Below are positions 23,300-34,672 of a stretch of 64,000 nucleotides of DNA, in pieces; positions within the stretch are counted from its first letter, which is position 1; each line of letters begins with the position of its first letter. A program made the position numbers and the translations under genes. The stretch lies in assembly GCF_902686445.1 (NCBI RefSeq), contig NC_062214.1:41735454-41799453 (forward strand), in the 5' to 3' direction. This DNA comes from Sciurus carolinensis (taxonomy: Eukaryota; Chordata; Mammalia; Rodentia; Sciuridae). Below the pieces are notes generated by a model that worked only from the letters and a program-made list of their open reading frames with translations, was not told where the DNA came from and ran no database searches.

Positions 23300-23960
23300 T
23301 GTGTTTTATTGTTTTAAATAAAATTTTCTGAGTAGATAATATGTGCATGAAAGAAATACAAAAAGTGAAAAGTTTATATGGGACAGTAAATGTCTTCCAT
23401 CAATCTTGTTTCCTTCTCCAAGATCATCTCTATTAGTTATTTCTTGTGTATTCTTGCAGCTAAATTTTATTTTTTAATTTTTTTAATTTTTAATTTTTAG
23501 TTGTCAATGGATCTTTTACTTTATGTATGTGCAGTGCTGAGGAGTGAACCCAGGGCCTCACACATGCTAGGCAAGTGCTCTACCACTGAGCCACAACTCC
23601 AGCCTCTCAACTGAATTTTAAGTATGTGTATGTAAGTCTACATATTTTACCGAAATGATATACATCATCATGCATTGTGTTTTTTTCTATTAAAAATGTA
23701 TACTGGAGATCCTATTGCATCACCATATGCAGATGTGGATAATCTTTGTAATGCTGGGGTAGTCTGCCATCAGGCTGATAAAGTTTATTTATTGAGTTTG
23801 CCCCCACTACTAAATTTTTGTGTTGTTTACTATTCCAAGAAATGCTGCAATTCATATCCTTGTGCACATGCCATTTTTCATGTCTGAAACATATTAAAAT
23901 GAATTTTAGCACTGATTTTCTGAGTAAGCAGTCCTTTGCATTTTTAATTTTAGCAAAGAG
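23300..23960 (-). mobile_element. Ancient L1M-type 3' fragment
   Basis: Old L1 3' end on the minus strand, diverged: tagataatatgtgcatgaaa, ttatttcttgtgtattcttgc, then after the SINE tgtataaactggagatccta style text, and aatgctgcaattcatatcct near 23842-23862. An ID SINE splits it at about 23470-23606. Confidence 0.62.
23470..23606 (-). mobile_element. ID-type SINE
   Basis: Reverse orientation. The core reads cacacatgctaggcaagtgc, then ctctaccactgagccac, the reverse complement of an ID tRNA-Ala-like A-box/B-box unit. A T-rich tail lies on the left (23470-23500). The flanks agctaaatttta and aactgaatttta form an imperfect TSD. Inserted in the ancient L1. Confidence 0.9.
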
Positions 23961-24680
23961 AGACAACACGCCTGTGATAGATACTGTACTCAGATCACTA
24001 TAATTCCCCCAGATCTGATGATTTTAAAACCACATAATTAACACATAATTTCATTACACATTCATTTGAATTTCTGTTATTGTAAAAGAGGTTGGACATT
24101 ATATCATAGGATTAAGGCATCCTAGCCCCATTTTTTTCCATGGGTTGTGGTTCCCTTATCAACTTCTTTTGTGGGATCTCTTTGTATATGAAGGAGATTA
24201 CCTTTATTAACTTTATATATTAAGGAAATTGCTTCTGTTTTTTCCAGAGACCATCGTTTGCATTTTGGCTTTTAAAAGAATGTGGTTTTGTGAGGCCAGA
24301 ATTATAATTTGTAGGTAATCTCACCTCCCTCTCTCCTCTCCATTCCTTCTTTTATTTCTTTGTTGCTTTAAAAGACTTTCTCCACCTTGAGATGATTAAA
24401 AAAAAAATTCTGTTTTTGTTTGGTGCTGTGGGGGCTTTGTATACTTGCACTTTTTATCTCTCTTTTATTTAGCACAGGCTGAGACACAAATGTGTACTTT
24501 TACCCTAAATCTTCTTAGTTGTTTCTACAGCACTTCGTGGATAATATGTCTTTCCCATTAATATGCAGAAACATCTTTATCATATACCAGCTCTCAGTAA
24601 AATTTGGATTTGCTTTGTAAGTTTTGGTTTCCTCTTTCATTGTGTCTTGTATTTGAAGGCTGTATTATACCTACAAAATA
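23961..24680. other. Unassigned AT-rich sequence
   Basis: No gene seen. Weak L1-like text near 24070-24240 (ggttggacattatatc, tttgtatatgaagg) suggests further ancient LINE decay, but not enough to call. Confidence 0.4.
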
Positions 24681-24804
24681 CATATTTAAAAAAATATTTT
24701 TAGTTGTAGATGGACACAATGACTATTTCTGTGGTGCTGAGAATGGAACCAGGTGCCTCACACATGCTAGGCAAGTGCTGTACACCGAGCCACAACCCTA
24801 GCCC
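24681..24804 (-). mobile_element. ID-type SINE
   Basis: Reverse orientation: a T-rich tail, then ggtgctgagaatggaacc, cacacatgctaggcaagtgc and gagccacaaccctagccc. The flanking aaaatac (near 24674 and 24806) looks like a short TSD. Confidence 0.9.
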
Positions 24805-24919
24805 CAAAATACGTTTTAATATCTGGTTGTAATAGTTCCCCTTCATTCATGTTCTGGTTATTTTTAAATTACTTTTTCATATAAACTGTAAAGTAAGTTT
24901 TAAATAATTCAGAAACAAC

Positions 24920-25240
24920 TCTTTTAAAAAATTTTTTGGGTATGTACATATTTTTAGTCATTTTATTTTATTAGGTCTTCTCCCTTTCTTTTTAATGGTT
25001 CTTTTTAGTTATATAAAACATTAGGATTCTTTCTGACATAAATTTGAAAGCATGGAATATAATCTGCCCTGATTCAGTCCCCAATATTTCTCCTTCCCCT
25101 TTCCTCCTCCCTCCCCATTCCCTTCCCTCTCCCCTACTGACCTTTCTCCTATTTACTTTCAGGTTTTTTGTTTTTGTTTTTAGTGTCTTATGGATATATA
25201 TATTTTTTAATTAATTAAAATATGCTACTTATACTTTCTA
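24920..25240 (-). mobile_element. Short L1 3' UTR fragment
   Basis: Text such as agttatataaaacattagg, ttgaaagcatggaatataat and the CT-rich block ctccctccccattccc resembles the 3' UTR end of an older squirrel-lineage L1 in minus orientation. No ORF2 text is attached. Confidence 0.55.
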
Positions 25241-25279
25241 TCCTCAAATCGTGTTCGTGCATGGATTTTTCATATTCTC

Positions 25280-27022
25280 ATGTAGCATTCTTTTATTTGT
25301 TGTTTTTAGATATACATGACAATAGGGTACATACATGACATTATACCCACATAGAGTGCAACCCATTCAAATTTTGATCCCAGAGTTACACAGGTCGTGT
25401 ATTCACATAGGAACACAGGAAAGTTATGTTCAATTCATACTACCGTCTTTCCTATTCTCATTACCCTTCCCTTCCCTTCATTCCCCTTTGTCTAATCCAA
25501 TGAACTCCTATACTTCCCCTCTCTACGCTCCCTTGTTATGGTTTAGCATCCACACATCAGAGAGAGTATTTGACCTTTGGTATTGGGGAACTGGCGTATT
25601 TCACTTAGCATGATAGTCTCCAGTTCCATCTATTTACCAGCAAATGCCATAATTTCATTCTTCTTTGAGGCTGAGTAGTATTCCATTGTGTATATAGACC
25701 ACATTTTCTTTATCCATTTATCTGTCGAAGGGCACCTAGGTTGGTTTCATAGCTTAGCTATTGTGAATTGAGCTGCTATAAACATTGATGTGGCCACTTC
25801 ACTGTAGTATGATGATTTTAAGTTCTTTGGGTATATGCCAAGGAGTGGGATAACTGGGTCAAATGGTGGTTCCATTCCAAGTTTTCTAAGGAATCTCCAC
25901 ACTGCTTTCCAGAGTGGTTGGACCAATTTGTAGCCCCACCAGCAATGCATGAGTGTACTTCTTTCTTCACATCGTCACCAACACTTACCGTTACTTGAAT
26001 TCTTGATAATTGCCATTCTGACTGGAGAGAGATGAAATCTCAGTGTAGTTTTAATTTGCATTTCTCTAATTGCTAGAGATGTTGAACATTTATTCATATA
26101 TTTGTTGACCAATTATATTTCTTCTTCTGTGAAGTGTCTGTTCAGTTCCTTAGCCCATTTATTAGTTGGGTTGTTTTGTTTTTTTTTGTTGTGTTTTGTT
26201 TTGTTGTTGTTAAGTGTTTTGAGTTCTTTATATATCTTGGAGATTAACACTCTATCTCAGGTGCAGGTGGCAAAGATTTTCTACCATTCTGTAGGCTCTT
26301 TCTTTGCATTCTTGATTGTTTCCTTTGCTGTGAAGAAGTTTTGATTCTTGATTTTACTTCTTGTACTTTAGAAGTTTTATTGAGGAATTTCTTTCCTGAG
26401 TCAACATGATGGAGAGTTGGGTCTACTTTTTCTTCTAGTAGGTACAGGACAGTGTCTCTGGCCTAATGCCCAACGTCCCTGACCCACTTTGAGTTGAGTT
26501 TTGTGCAGGGTTGAGATATAGGGGTTCAGTTTCAATCTACTAACATATGGATTTCTAGTTTTTCCAGCACCATTTGGTGAAGGGGTTATCTGTTCTTCAA
26601 TGTATGTCTACGACATCTTTGACTAGTATGTGATAACTGTATTTATATGGGTACGTCTCTGTGCCTTGTAACTTCTATCTTCTGCTGGTCTTCGATTTTA
26701 TTTTTGTGCCAATACCATGTTGTTTTTGTTACTGTAACTCTGTATATAATTTAAGGTCTGGTATTGTGATGCCTCCTGCTTCACTTTTCTCACTCAGGAT
26801 TATTTTGGTTATTCTGGTCCTCTTATTTTCCCAAGTGAATTTTATGACTGCTTTTATATTTCTATGAAGAACGTCATTGGAATTTTAATGGGAATTGTAT
26901 TAAATCTGTATAGCCTTTTGGTAGTATGTCCATTTTGACAATATTAATACTGCCTATCCCAGAGCATGGGAGATCTTTCCATCTTCTGAGCCTTCTTCAA
27001 TTTCTTTCTTTAGTAATCTGCC
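25280..27022 (-). mobile_element. L1-F, 5'-truncated middle-aged L1
   Basis: Minus-strand L1 with a 3' UTR (25280-25600), an ORF2 C-terminus and an abrupt 5' truncation near 27022. The open piece 25747-25950 gives the Cys/His-adjacent text [20 protein letters not shown]. Further plus-strand landmarks are ttccattccaagttttctaagg, gcatttctctaattgctagag and gacaatattaatactgcctatcc. More diverged than L1-A to L1-E, and without the telomere-like tract in its 3' UTR. Confidence 0.85.
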
Positions 27023-27212
27023 ATCTTGCCCCTCCTCATGCAGCATTTTAATGTCTTCTTCATGCATATTTACATGCTTTTTGTTAAGTTTTATTCTATA
27101 TCCTGTATATTTCTTCTATACTCTGCATATATTAGTATTTTAGTTGGAATCATTTCTTCCTCCTATCTTCCATTTGGTGTTGTTTACAGGGCCAGAGTGG
27201 CAGAGTGCTGAC

Positions 27213-27437
27213 TTTTTTTTTTTTTTTTTTTTTTTTGGTGATCCAAGGGATTTAACCCAGGGTTGCTTAACTCTGAGCTACATCTCCAGTCCTTTTTTAT
27301 TTTTTATTTTGAGACAGGTTCTCTCTAAGGTGCTCAGGGCCTCTCTAATTTGCTGAGGCTGGCTTTGACCTTGCCATTTTCCTGCCTCAGCCTCCTGAGT
27401 TGCTGGGATTACAGGCATGCACCACTGCGTCTGACTA
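27213..27437 (-). mobile_element. B1-ID composite SINE
   Basis: Reverse orientation. A long T run comes first, then an ID-like part (ggtgatccaagggatttaac ... ctctgagctacatctccag), a second T-rich linker and a B1 part (ctgcctcagcctcctgagtt, gctgggattacaggcatgca). The order equals a B4-like fusion of 7SL-derived B1 and tRNA-derived ID. Confidence 0.88.
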
Positions 27438-28444
27438 ATTTTTGTATATTACTAGACCCAGGCAGTTTATTAAATTCTTGTTCTGGTTATTATTATTTTC
27501 TAATATATTCTCCTGAATTTTTCAGGTATACAGACCATCTTATATTCAATTTATATAATTTCACCACTTCCTCTTCAATTTTAAAATATCTCTTATTTCT
27601 TTCTCTTGCTTAAATACAATGGCCAGGATGTATAGAGCAGGGATAAAGAACAGCAGTGATTGTATACATACCTGCCTTGTCACAATTTCTTGTTTCTCCA
27701 ATTAACAGGAGCTGTTTATGTTTGACAATCTAGATAATACTATTAAAGACATAGTCTTTCTATTTAGGAGGTAGGCTGCTTGCTTGTTAGTAAAAATAGA
27801 TGATGAACTTTATTAAATGCTTTTCAGTATCATAGATGCCATGTTTTTCTTTTGATCTGTCAGTATCTTGAGATGTAACAATAAATCTCATAATATTGAA
27901 ACAACCTTAAGTTACTAGAGAAAACAACACTTATCCATGTGATATTGCTCTTTTAAATGTGCTGCTAGCTTCTTTATTAGGATTTGTGCATAGGTTTTGG
28001 CACCACTGTTATTTGTAAATAGAATTTAGACTCCTCTTTTTCAATGATCTGAAACCATTTTAATTTTTGTTGAAATATATATTCTTCAGTGTTTTTGCAG
28101 AATTCTTTTGCGAAAAGACCAGAGCTTTGAATTTTTTGGGATAAGCCAAATTCTTTGATGTCTTTCTCAATTGTTTCTATGGCATTTAGTCTGTTTATAT
28201 TTTCTTACCTTTTTGGGGGTGGTCATTTATTTTAATTTTCTAGAAATGTTCCTATTTTTAAATGTTAGACTTGAGCAAAACAATCTGAAACTTCATATTC
28301 TTTCCAGTTTTATAATTTATTTGCTTTTATTTTTTATTCTCTTTGTTCATTCTCACTTTATTTTTCTGGATGTCATTAGCTAATTATTTATCTATTTTAC
28401 TTTTTCCAAAAGAAAAAGAAAAAGAATCGGCTTTAGTTTTTAGT

Positions 28445-28543
28445 GTTTTTTCTTTTCTTTTCTTGCAGCAGTACTGGGTATTGAAGCAGGGCCTTGCACA
28501 TGCTAAGCAAATGCTTTATCAATGAGCTACATCTTCAGCTCTG
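28445..28543 (-). mobile_element. ID-like SINE, diverged
   Basis: Reverse orientation, with text cagtactgggtattgaagc, cttgcacatgctaagcaaat and aatgagctacatcttcagc. It carries several substitutions relative to the other ID copies, so it is older. Confidence 0.8.
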
Positions 28544-28935
28544 AAAGTCTATTTTAAAAATCAACTTTACATTTCTAACTTATTAATTCATTTTAATCAA
28601 ATTTTATTTGATTTATCAATTCCTTCATTCTGATTTCCATAGTTCTATGTTGTTCTCCTACTAACTTATTAGAATTCCTAATTAAATATATATTTGTATG
28701 TATATATTTATATGTACATTTATGTATTTGACTATAAATTTTCCCCTTAGCACTGCTTTAACTATATCTCATAGCTTCTTAAATAGTTACATTTATATCT
28801 ATATCACATCCATCTTTATGATTCATATGTATTCATATAATGTACCTAAATTATTTTACTATACCTTTCTAGATATTTGGTAATGATGGTTTTGATTTTT
28901 CTATTTGATGTAACAATAGTTTGAGGTAGTATTTT

Positions 28936-29366
28936 TGACTGAACAGATTACTATGGCCAAAGAAATACTCTGGTTGACCAGACTTGACTTCTTGGTCCAC
29001 CTCTGGAGCGAGTTTCACTGAATGCATTCAATTCAACTGAAAACTCATGAGCAAAGAGCAGGGAAAGAAATGACATCCAGAGGAAATGGGATGTAGTGCC
29101 TAAGCAATGTAAATGGATTCAGGGCAGAACCAGAAACAAAGATAAAGCCAAAGAAACAGATAGACCTATGCCCAGAACTCTGCCAAGCATCTCAAAGAGA
29201 GGTAGACTCAGGTTGTGCAAGCCCTACCTGAAAACACTCATTGAAGGTTCAAAGGACCATAGTAGCAAGTGATATAATTCCCCTTCTGTACCTTCTCCAT
29301 CCACTTGGATTTTCTGCAGCTGCAGCCAGCAGCTCCCTCCAAAAGTTTCTGTTTCTTTTTTTCTGG
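28936..29366. other. Unassigned intergenic sequence
   Basis: No gene. May be the remnant of an old LTR or mammalian-wide repeat (tggccaaagaaatactctgg), but I cannot place it. Confidence 0.4.
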
Positions 29367-29375
29367 TTTAGGGTT

Positions 29376-29454
29376 GGTTTTTTTTTTTTTTTTTTGGGGT
29401 GCTAGGGAACCCAGGGCACTCTACCAACTGAGTTCTATCCCCAGGCCCCTCTGC
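29376..29454 (-). mobile_element. Short ID-like SINE
   Basis: T-rich run followed by ggggtgctagggaacccagg, then gcactctaccaactgagttc. Flanked by tttagggtt at 29367-29375 and 29455-29463, a clean 9-bp TSD. The ID core is partly deleted. Confidence 0.82.
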
Positions 29455-29502
29455 TTTAGGGTTTTATTTAGCATCATGGCACAGAGAAGCCCTGAAAGGC
29501 AA

Positions 29503-29517
29503 GGGAATGAATTCTTT
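29503..29517. repeat. Target-site duplication of L1-D (left copy)
   Basis: gggaatgaattcttt, repeated exactly at 35768-35782. It contains the TTCTTT-type cleavage context expected of L1 endonuclease. Confidence 0.95.
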
Positions 29518-29680
29518 TTTTTGTTTTTTGTTTTTTTTTTTTGTTTTTGTTTTTGTTTATTTATTTATTTTTAACGTTTACATAGGGTAATGATGTTTAT
29601 TTTTTTCCCTTCCCCCCCACCCTTCCCACCCCTCTTTTCCCTCTATACAGTCCTTCTTTCCTTCATTCTTACCGCTCTCC

Positions 29681-29722
29681 TTAGCCTAACTCTAAACCTA
29701 ACCCTAAACCTAATGCTAACCC
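29681..29722 (-). repeat. Telomere-like hexamer tract in L1-D 3' UTR
   Basis: The plus strand reads as ttagcctaac, tctaaaccta, accctaaacc, taatgctaac. Degenerate CCCTAA units lie at the same place as in L1-B, -C and -E. Confidence 0.83.
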
Positions 29723-29744
29723 TCCCAACCCCCATTATATGTCC

Positions 29745-32700
29745 TCATCCACTTATCAGCGAGATCATTCGTCCTTTAGTTTTTTGAGATTGGCTTATCT
29801 CACTTAGCATGATATTCTCCAATTTCGTCCATTTGCCTACAAATGCCATAATTTTATCATTCTTCATTGCGGAGTAATATTCCATTGTATAAATATGCCA
29901 CAGTTTCTTTATCCATTCATCAACTGAAGGGCATCTAGGTTGGTTCCACAATCTGGCTATGTTGAATTGAGCAGCAATGAACATTGATGTGGCTGTATCT
30001 CTGTAGTATGCTGATTTTAAGTCCTTTGGGTATAGGTCAAGGAGTGGGATAGCTGGGTCAAATGGTGTTTCCATTCCAAGCTTTCTGAGGAATCTCCACA
30101 CTGCTTTCCAGAGTGGCTGCACTAATTTGCAACCCCACCAGCAATGTATGAGTGTTCCTTTTTCACCACATCCTCGCCAACACCTATTGTTGCTTGTGTT
30201 CTTGATAATCGCCATTCTAATTGGGGTGAGATGAAATCTTAGGGTAGTTTTGATTTGCATTTCCCTTATTACTAGGGATGTTGAACATTTTTTCATATAT
30301 CTGTTGATTACTTGTACATCTTCTTCTGTGAAGTGTCTGTTCATTTCCTTAGCCCATTTGTTGATTGGATTTTTCGTATTCTTGGTGTAGAGTTTTTTGA
30401 GTTCATTATAGATTCTGGAAATTAGCGCTCTATCTGAGGGATGGTTGGCAAAGATATTCTCCCACTCCGTAGGCTCTCTCTTCACATTTCTGATAGTTTC
30501 CTTTGCTGAGAGAAAGCTTTTTAGTTTGAATCTATCCCAGTTGTTGATTCTTGCTTTTATTTCTTGTGCTATGGGAGTCCTGTTAAGGAAGTCTGATCCT
30601 AAGCCAACAAGTTGAAGGTTTGGACCTACTTTTTCTTCTATAAGATGCAGGGTCTCTGGTCTGATTCCGAGGTCCTTGATCCATTTTGAGTTGAGTTTTG
30701 TGTAGGGTGAGAGATAGGGGTTTAATTTCATTCTATTGCATATGGTTTTCCAGTTTTCCCAGCACCATTTGTTGAAGAGGCTATCTTTTCTCCATTGCAT
30801 ATTTTTGGAACCTTTGTCTAGTATGAGAAAATTGTATTTATTTGGGTTTGTGTCCATGTCCTCTATTCTGTACCATTGATCTACCTGTCTATTTTGGTAC
30901 CAATACCATGCCGTTTTTGTTACTATTGCTTTGTAGTAGAGTTGAAGATCTGGTATTGCAATACCCCCTGCTTCGCTCTTGCTACTGAGGATTGCTTTAG
31001 CTATTCTAGGTTTTTTATTCTTCCAGATGAATTTCATAATTGCTTGCTCTATTTCTGCAAGGTACATCATTGGGATTTTAATTGGAATTGCATTGAATCT
31101 GTATAGAACTTTAGGTAGTATAGCCATTTTGACGATATTAATTCTGCCTATCCAGGAACATGGGAGATCTTTCCATCTTCTAAGGTTTTCTTTAATTTCT
31201 TTCTTTAGTGTTCTGTAGTTCTCATTGTAGAGGTCTTTCACCTCTTTTGTGAGATTGATTCCCAAGTATTTTATTTTTTTCGATGCTATTGTGAATGGGG
31301 TAGTTTTCCTAATTTCTCTTTCTGAAGATTCATCACTTATGTATAAAAATGCATTGGATTTATGAGCATTGATCTTGTAACCTGCTACTTTACTGAATTC
31401 ACTTATGAGTTCTAAAAGTTTTCTGGTGGAATTTCCAGGTTCCTCTAAATATATAATCATGTCTTCAGCGAACAGGGATAGTTTGAGTTCTTCTTTTCCT
31501 ATTCGTATCCCTTTAATTTCTTTGGTTTGTCTGATTGCTCTGGCTAGAGTCTCAAGGACGATGTTGAATAGAAGCGGTGAAAGAGGGCATCCCTGCCTTG
31601 TTCCAGTTTTTAGGGGGAACGCTTTCAGTTTTTCACCATTTAGAATGATATTAGCCATGGGCTTAGCGTAGATTGCCTTTATAATGTTTAGGAATGTTCC
31701 CACTACCCCAATTTTTTCTAGTGTTTTGAGCATGAAGGGATGCTGTATTTTATCGAATGCTTTTTCTGCATCTATTGAAATAATCATGTGATTCTTAACT
31801 TTAAGTCTGTTGATATGGTGAATGACATTTATTGATTTCCGAATGTTGAACCAACCTTGCATCCCTGGGATAAAACCCACTTGATCGTGGTGCACTATCT
31901 TTTTAATATATATTTGTATGCGGTTTGCTAAAATTTTGTTGAGAATTTTTGCGTCGATGTTCATTAAGGATATTGGTCTGAAATTTTCTTTCCTCGATGT
32001 GTCTCTGTCTGGTTTAGGTATCAGGGTGATATTGGCTTCATAGAACGAGTTTGGGAGGGTTCCCTCCTCTTCTATTTCATGGAATACTTTGAGGAGTATT
32101 GGAATGAGCTCTTCTTTAAAGGTTTTGTAGAACTCTGCTGAGAACCCATCTGGTCCTGGACTTTTCTTTGTTGGTAGGCTTTTGATGACCTCTTCTATTT
32201 CATTGCTTGAAATTGGTTTATTTAAATTGTGTATGTCCTCCTCGTTCAGTTTAGGTAATTCATATGTCTCTAGAAATTTGTTGATGTCTTCGAGGTTTTC
32301 TTTTTTGTTGGAGTATAGATTTTCAAAATAGCTTCTAATTATGTTTTGTATTTCACTCGTGTCTGTTGTGATGTTTCCTTGTTCATTCTGAATTTTAGTA
32401 ATTTGAGTTTTCTCCCTCTTTCTCTTTGTTAGTGTGGCTAAGGGTTTATCAATTTTATTTATTTTTTCAAAGAACCAACTATTTATTTTGTTAATTTTTC
32501 CGATTGTTTCTTTTGTTTCGATTTCGTTGATTTCGGCTCCGATTTTAACTATTTCCTGTCTTCTACTACTTTTGGTATTGGTCTGCGCTTCTTTTTCTAG
32601 CGCTTTGAGCTGTAGTGTTAAGTCATTTATTTGTTGATTTCTACTTCTTTTTTTGAATGCACCCCATGAAATAAATCTTCCTCTAAGTACTGCTTTCATA

Positions 32701-33593
32701 GTGTCCCAGAGATTTTGATATGATGTGTCTTTGTTCTCGTTTACTTCTAAGAATTTTTTTATTTCCCTCCTGATGTCTTCTGTTATCCATTCATCATATA
32801 ATAGTGTAATATTTAGTCTCCAGGTATTGGAGAAGTTTCTGTTTTTTATTCTGTCATTTATTTCTAATTTCAATCCATTATGATCTGATAGAGTACAAGG
32901 CAGTATCTCTATCTTCTTGTATTTGCTAACAGTAGCTTTGTGGCATAAAATATGGTCTATTTTAGAGAAGGATCCATGTGCTGCTGAGAAGAAAGTGTAT
33001 TCGTTCTTTGTTGAATGGTATATTCTATATATGTCTGTTAAGTCTAACATGCTGATTGTGTTGTTGAGATCTATAGTTTCTTTATTCAATTTTTGTTTGG
33101 ACAATCTATCCAGTGGTGAGAGAGGTGTGTTAAAATCGCCTAGTATTATTGTGTTGTGGTCTATTTGATTTCTGGAATTGAGAAGGATTTGTTTGACGTA
33201 CATGGATGAGCCAATGTTCGGGGCATAGATATTTATGATTGTTATGTCTTGCTGATTTATGCTTCCCTTAAGCAGCATGTAATGTCCTTCTTTATCCCTT
33301 CTGACTAGTTTTGGTTTGAAGTCCACATTATCTGAGATGAGGATGGATACTCCAGCTTTTTTGCTGTGTCCGTGTGCATGGTATGTTTGTCCCCATCCTT
33401 TCACCTTTAGTCTATGGGTGTCTCTTTCTATGAGATGAGTCTCTTGCAGGCAGCATATTGTTGGATTTTTCTTTTTAATCCAATCTGCCAGTCTGTGTCT
33501 TTTGATTGATGAGTTCAGGCCATTAACATTCAGGGTTATTATTGTGATATGATTTGTATTCCCAGTCAATTGACTCATATTTGTTTTTGACAT
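29745..33593 (-). CDS. L1-D ORF2p: endonuclease-reverse transcriptase, full length, active-site variant
   Basis: A 1282-residue frame with no stop, the normal length for mammalian ORF2p (about 1275-1281). It nicks target DNA and reverse-transcribes L1 RNA at the nick. Endonuclease (about 1-245): NVNGLN near 22, QETHL near 50, GDFN near 153, KIDH near 213 and SDHNGL near 237, all catalytic residues present. RT (about 500-780): [24 protein letters not shown], and the core motif at 708-711, which reads FAED, not FADD. This replaces the first aspartate (residue 710, equivalent to human D702). C-terminal Cys/His region: [19 protein letters not shown], intact CX3CX7HX4C. MSKTNMSQ gives two possible starts, and the second methionine matches other copies. 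ORF1 ends 31 bases upstream. Synthesis is expected by reinitiation. Enzyme activity is doubtful because of E710. Confidence 0.95.
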   Translation of the reverse strand: MSKTNMSQLTGNTNHITIITLNVNGLNSSIKRHRLADWIKKKNPTICCLQETHLIERDTHRLKVKGWGQTYHAHGHSKKAGVSILISDNVDFKPKLVRRDKEGHYMLLKGSINQQDITIINIYAPNIGSSMYVKQILLNSRNQIDHNTIILGDFNTPLSPLDRLSKQKLNKETIDLNNTISMLDLTDIYRIYHSTKNEYTFFSAAHGSFSKIDHILCHKATVSKYKKIEILPCTLSDHNGLKLEINDRIKNRNFSNTWRLNITLLYDEWITEDIRREIKKFLEVNENKDTSYQNLWDTMKAVLRGRFISWGAFKKRSRNQQINDLTLQLKALEKEAQTNTKSSRRQEIVKIGAEINEIETKETIGKINKINSWFFEKINKIDKPLATLTKRKREKTQITKIQNEQGNITTDTSEIQNIIRSYFENLYSNKKENLEDINKFLETYELPKLNEEDIHNLNKPISSNEIEEVIKSLPTKKSPGPDGFSAEFYKTFKEELIPILLKVFHEIEEEGTLPNSFYEANITLIPKPDRDTSRKENFRPISLMNIDAKILNKILANRIQIYIKKIVHHDQVGFIPGMQGWFNIRKSINVIHHINRLKVKNHMIISIDAEKAFDKIQHPFMLKTLEKIGVVGTFLNIIKAIYAKPMANIILNGEKLKAFPLKTGTRQGCPLSPLLFNIVLETLARAIRQTKEIKGIRIGKEELKLSLFAEDMIIYLEEPGNSTRKLLELISEFSKVAGYKINAHKSNAFLYISDESSEREIRKTTPFTIASKKIKYLGINLTKEVKDLYNENYRTLKKEIKENLRRWKDLPCSWIGRINIVKMAILPKVLYRFNAIPIKIPMMYLAEIEQAIMKFIWKNKKPRIAKAILSSKSEAGGIAIPDLQLYYKAIVTKTAWYWYQNRQVDQWYRIEDMDTNPNKYNFLILDKGSKNMQWRKDSLFNKWCWENWKTICNRMKLNPYLSPYTKLNSKWIKDLGIRPETLHLIEEKVGPNLQLVGLGSDFLNRTPIAQEIKARINNWDRFKLKSFLSAKETIRNVKREPTEWENIFANHPSDRALISRIYNELKKLYTKNTKNPINKWAKEMNRHFTEEDVQVINRYMKKCSTSLVIREMQIKTTLRFHLTPIRMAIIKNTSNNRCWRGCGEKGTLIHCWWGCKLVQPLWKAVWRFLRKLGMETPFDPAIPLLDLYPKDLKSAYYRDTATSMFIAAQFNIARLWNQPRCPSVDEWIKKLWHIYTMEYYSAMKNDKIMAFVGKWTKLENIMLSEISQSQKTKGRMISLISG

Positions 33594-33624
33594 GATTTGG
33601 TTTCTCCTTTATTTGGCTATTCCT

Positions 33625-34672
33625 TTAGGCTAGCGCCTCCTGTTGCTGATTTGCATCGTTGTTTTTCATCTCTTCCTCATGGAATATTTTGCTGAGAATG
33701 TTCTGTAATGCTGGCTTTCTTTTTGTAAATTCCTTTAGCTTTTGTTTATCATGGAAGGATCTTATTTCATCGTCAAATTTGAAGGTAAGTTTTGCTGGGT
33801 ATAAGATTCTTGGTTGGCATCCGTTTTCTTTTAGGGCTTGGTATATGTTGTTCCAGGCCCTTCTGGCTTTTAGGGTCTGGTTTGAAAAATCTGCTGATAT
33901 TCTTATTGGTTTCCCTCTGAATGTAATTTGATTCTTTTCTCTCGCGGCCTTTAAAATTCTGTCTTTATTTTGTATGTTAGGTATTTTCATAATAATGTGC
34001 CTTGGTGTGGGTCTGTTGTAATTTTGTATGTTTGGAGTTCTATAAGCCTCTTGTACTTGGTTTTCCATTTCATTCTTCAGATTTGGGAAATTTTCTGTTA
34101 TTATTTCATTGAATAGATTGTTCATTCCTTTGGTTTGTTTCTCTAAGCCTTCCTCAATCCCAATAATTCTTAAATTTGGCCTTTTCATGATATCCCATAA
34201 TTCTTGTAGATTCTGTTCATGATTTCTTACCATCTTTTCTGTTTGGCCAACTTTGCTTTCAAGATTAAATAATTTGTCTTCAATGTCTGAGGTTCTGTCT
34301 TCCAGGTGTTCTATCCTATTGGTTATGCTTTCTATGGAGTTTTTAACTTGGTTTATTGTTTCCTTCATTTCAAGTATTTCAGTTTGGTTTTTTTTTCAGT
34401 ATCTCTAACTCTTTATTGAAATGATCTCTTGCTTCCCGTATTTGGTCTTTTAACTGTTGATTGGTGCGATCATGTAATGCCTGCATTTGCTCTTTCATCT
34501 CCTCCTTCAATGCCTGCATTTGCTCTTTCATCTCCTCATTAGCTTCCCTGATCGTTTTAATTACGTACATTCTGAACTCCCTTTCTGACATTTCTTCTGC
34601 TGTGCTGTCATTGGGTTTTATTGATGTAGTATCTAGGTTTGTTTGGGACATTTTCTTCCCTTGTTTTCTCAT
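33625..34672 (-). pseudogene. L1-D ORF1 with a single homopolymer frameshift
   Basis: ORF1p is the L1 RNA chaperone. Frame 1 starts at 34672 (MRKQGKKMSQTNLD) and ends after 97 codons at 34379. Frame 2 covers the remaining coiled coil, RRM and C-terminal domain (33625-34368; NLRIIGIEEGLEKQ, RPTPRHIIMKIPNIQ, LKARRAWNNIYQALKENG). The frames meet at a plus-strand T9 run (34388-34396), where the open copies L1-A and L1-E have T8. No other break is visible. Possible explanations are a true one-base insertion, a homopolymer miscall in assembly, or slippage at the A9 in translation. The N-terminal segment contains a duplicated MKEQMQAL heptad block. Confidence 0.92.
34388..34396 (-). other. T9 (A9 in sense) run at the L1-D ORF1 frame break
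   Basis: Nine T after ttggg-like text (tttgg). L1-A has eight at 10908-10915 and L1-E eight near 44019-44026. The extra base is the only visible break in L1-D ORF1. Confidence 0.9.

Larger units (their letters stand above)
27023..28935 (-). mobile_element. Ancient L1 ORF2 fragment (split by two SINEs)
   Basis: Diverged minus-strand RT/thumb region: ttaagttttattctatatcc, tgccttgtcacaatttcttg, tgaactttattaaatgctttt, ttctttattaggatttgtgca, aattcttttgcgaaaagacc. No open frame. Interrupted by a B1-ID unit (27213-27437) and an ID-like SINE (28445-28543). Confidence 0.75.

Noticed and set aside
23500..23606. tRNA gene on the minus strand
   Set aside because: The A-box/B-box text belongs to an ID SINE with a T-rich (A-tail) end and TSD. 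It cannot fold as a complete tRNA.
29305..29574. Phe-rich plus-strand frame
   Set aside because: Translation of two T-rich runs (SINE tail and L1 A tail). Not a gene.
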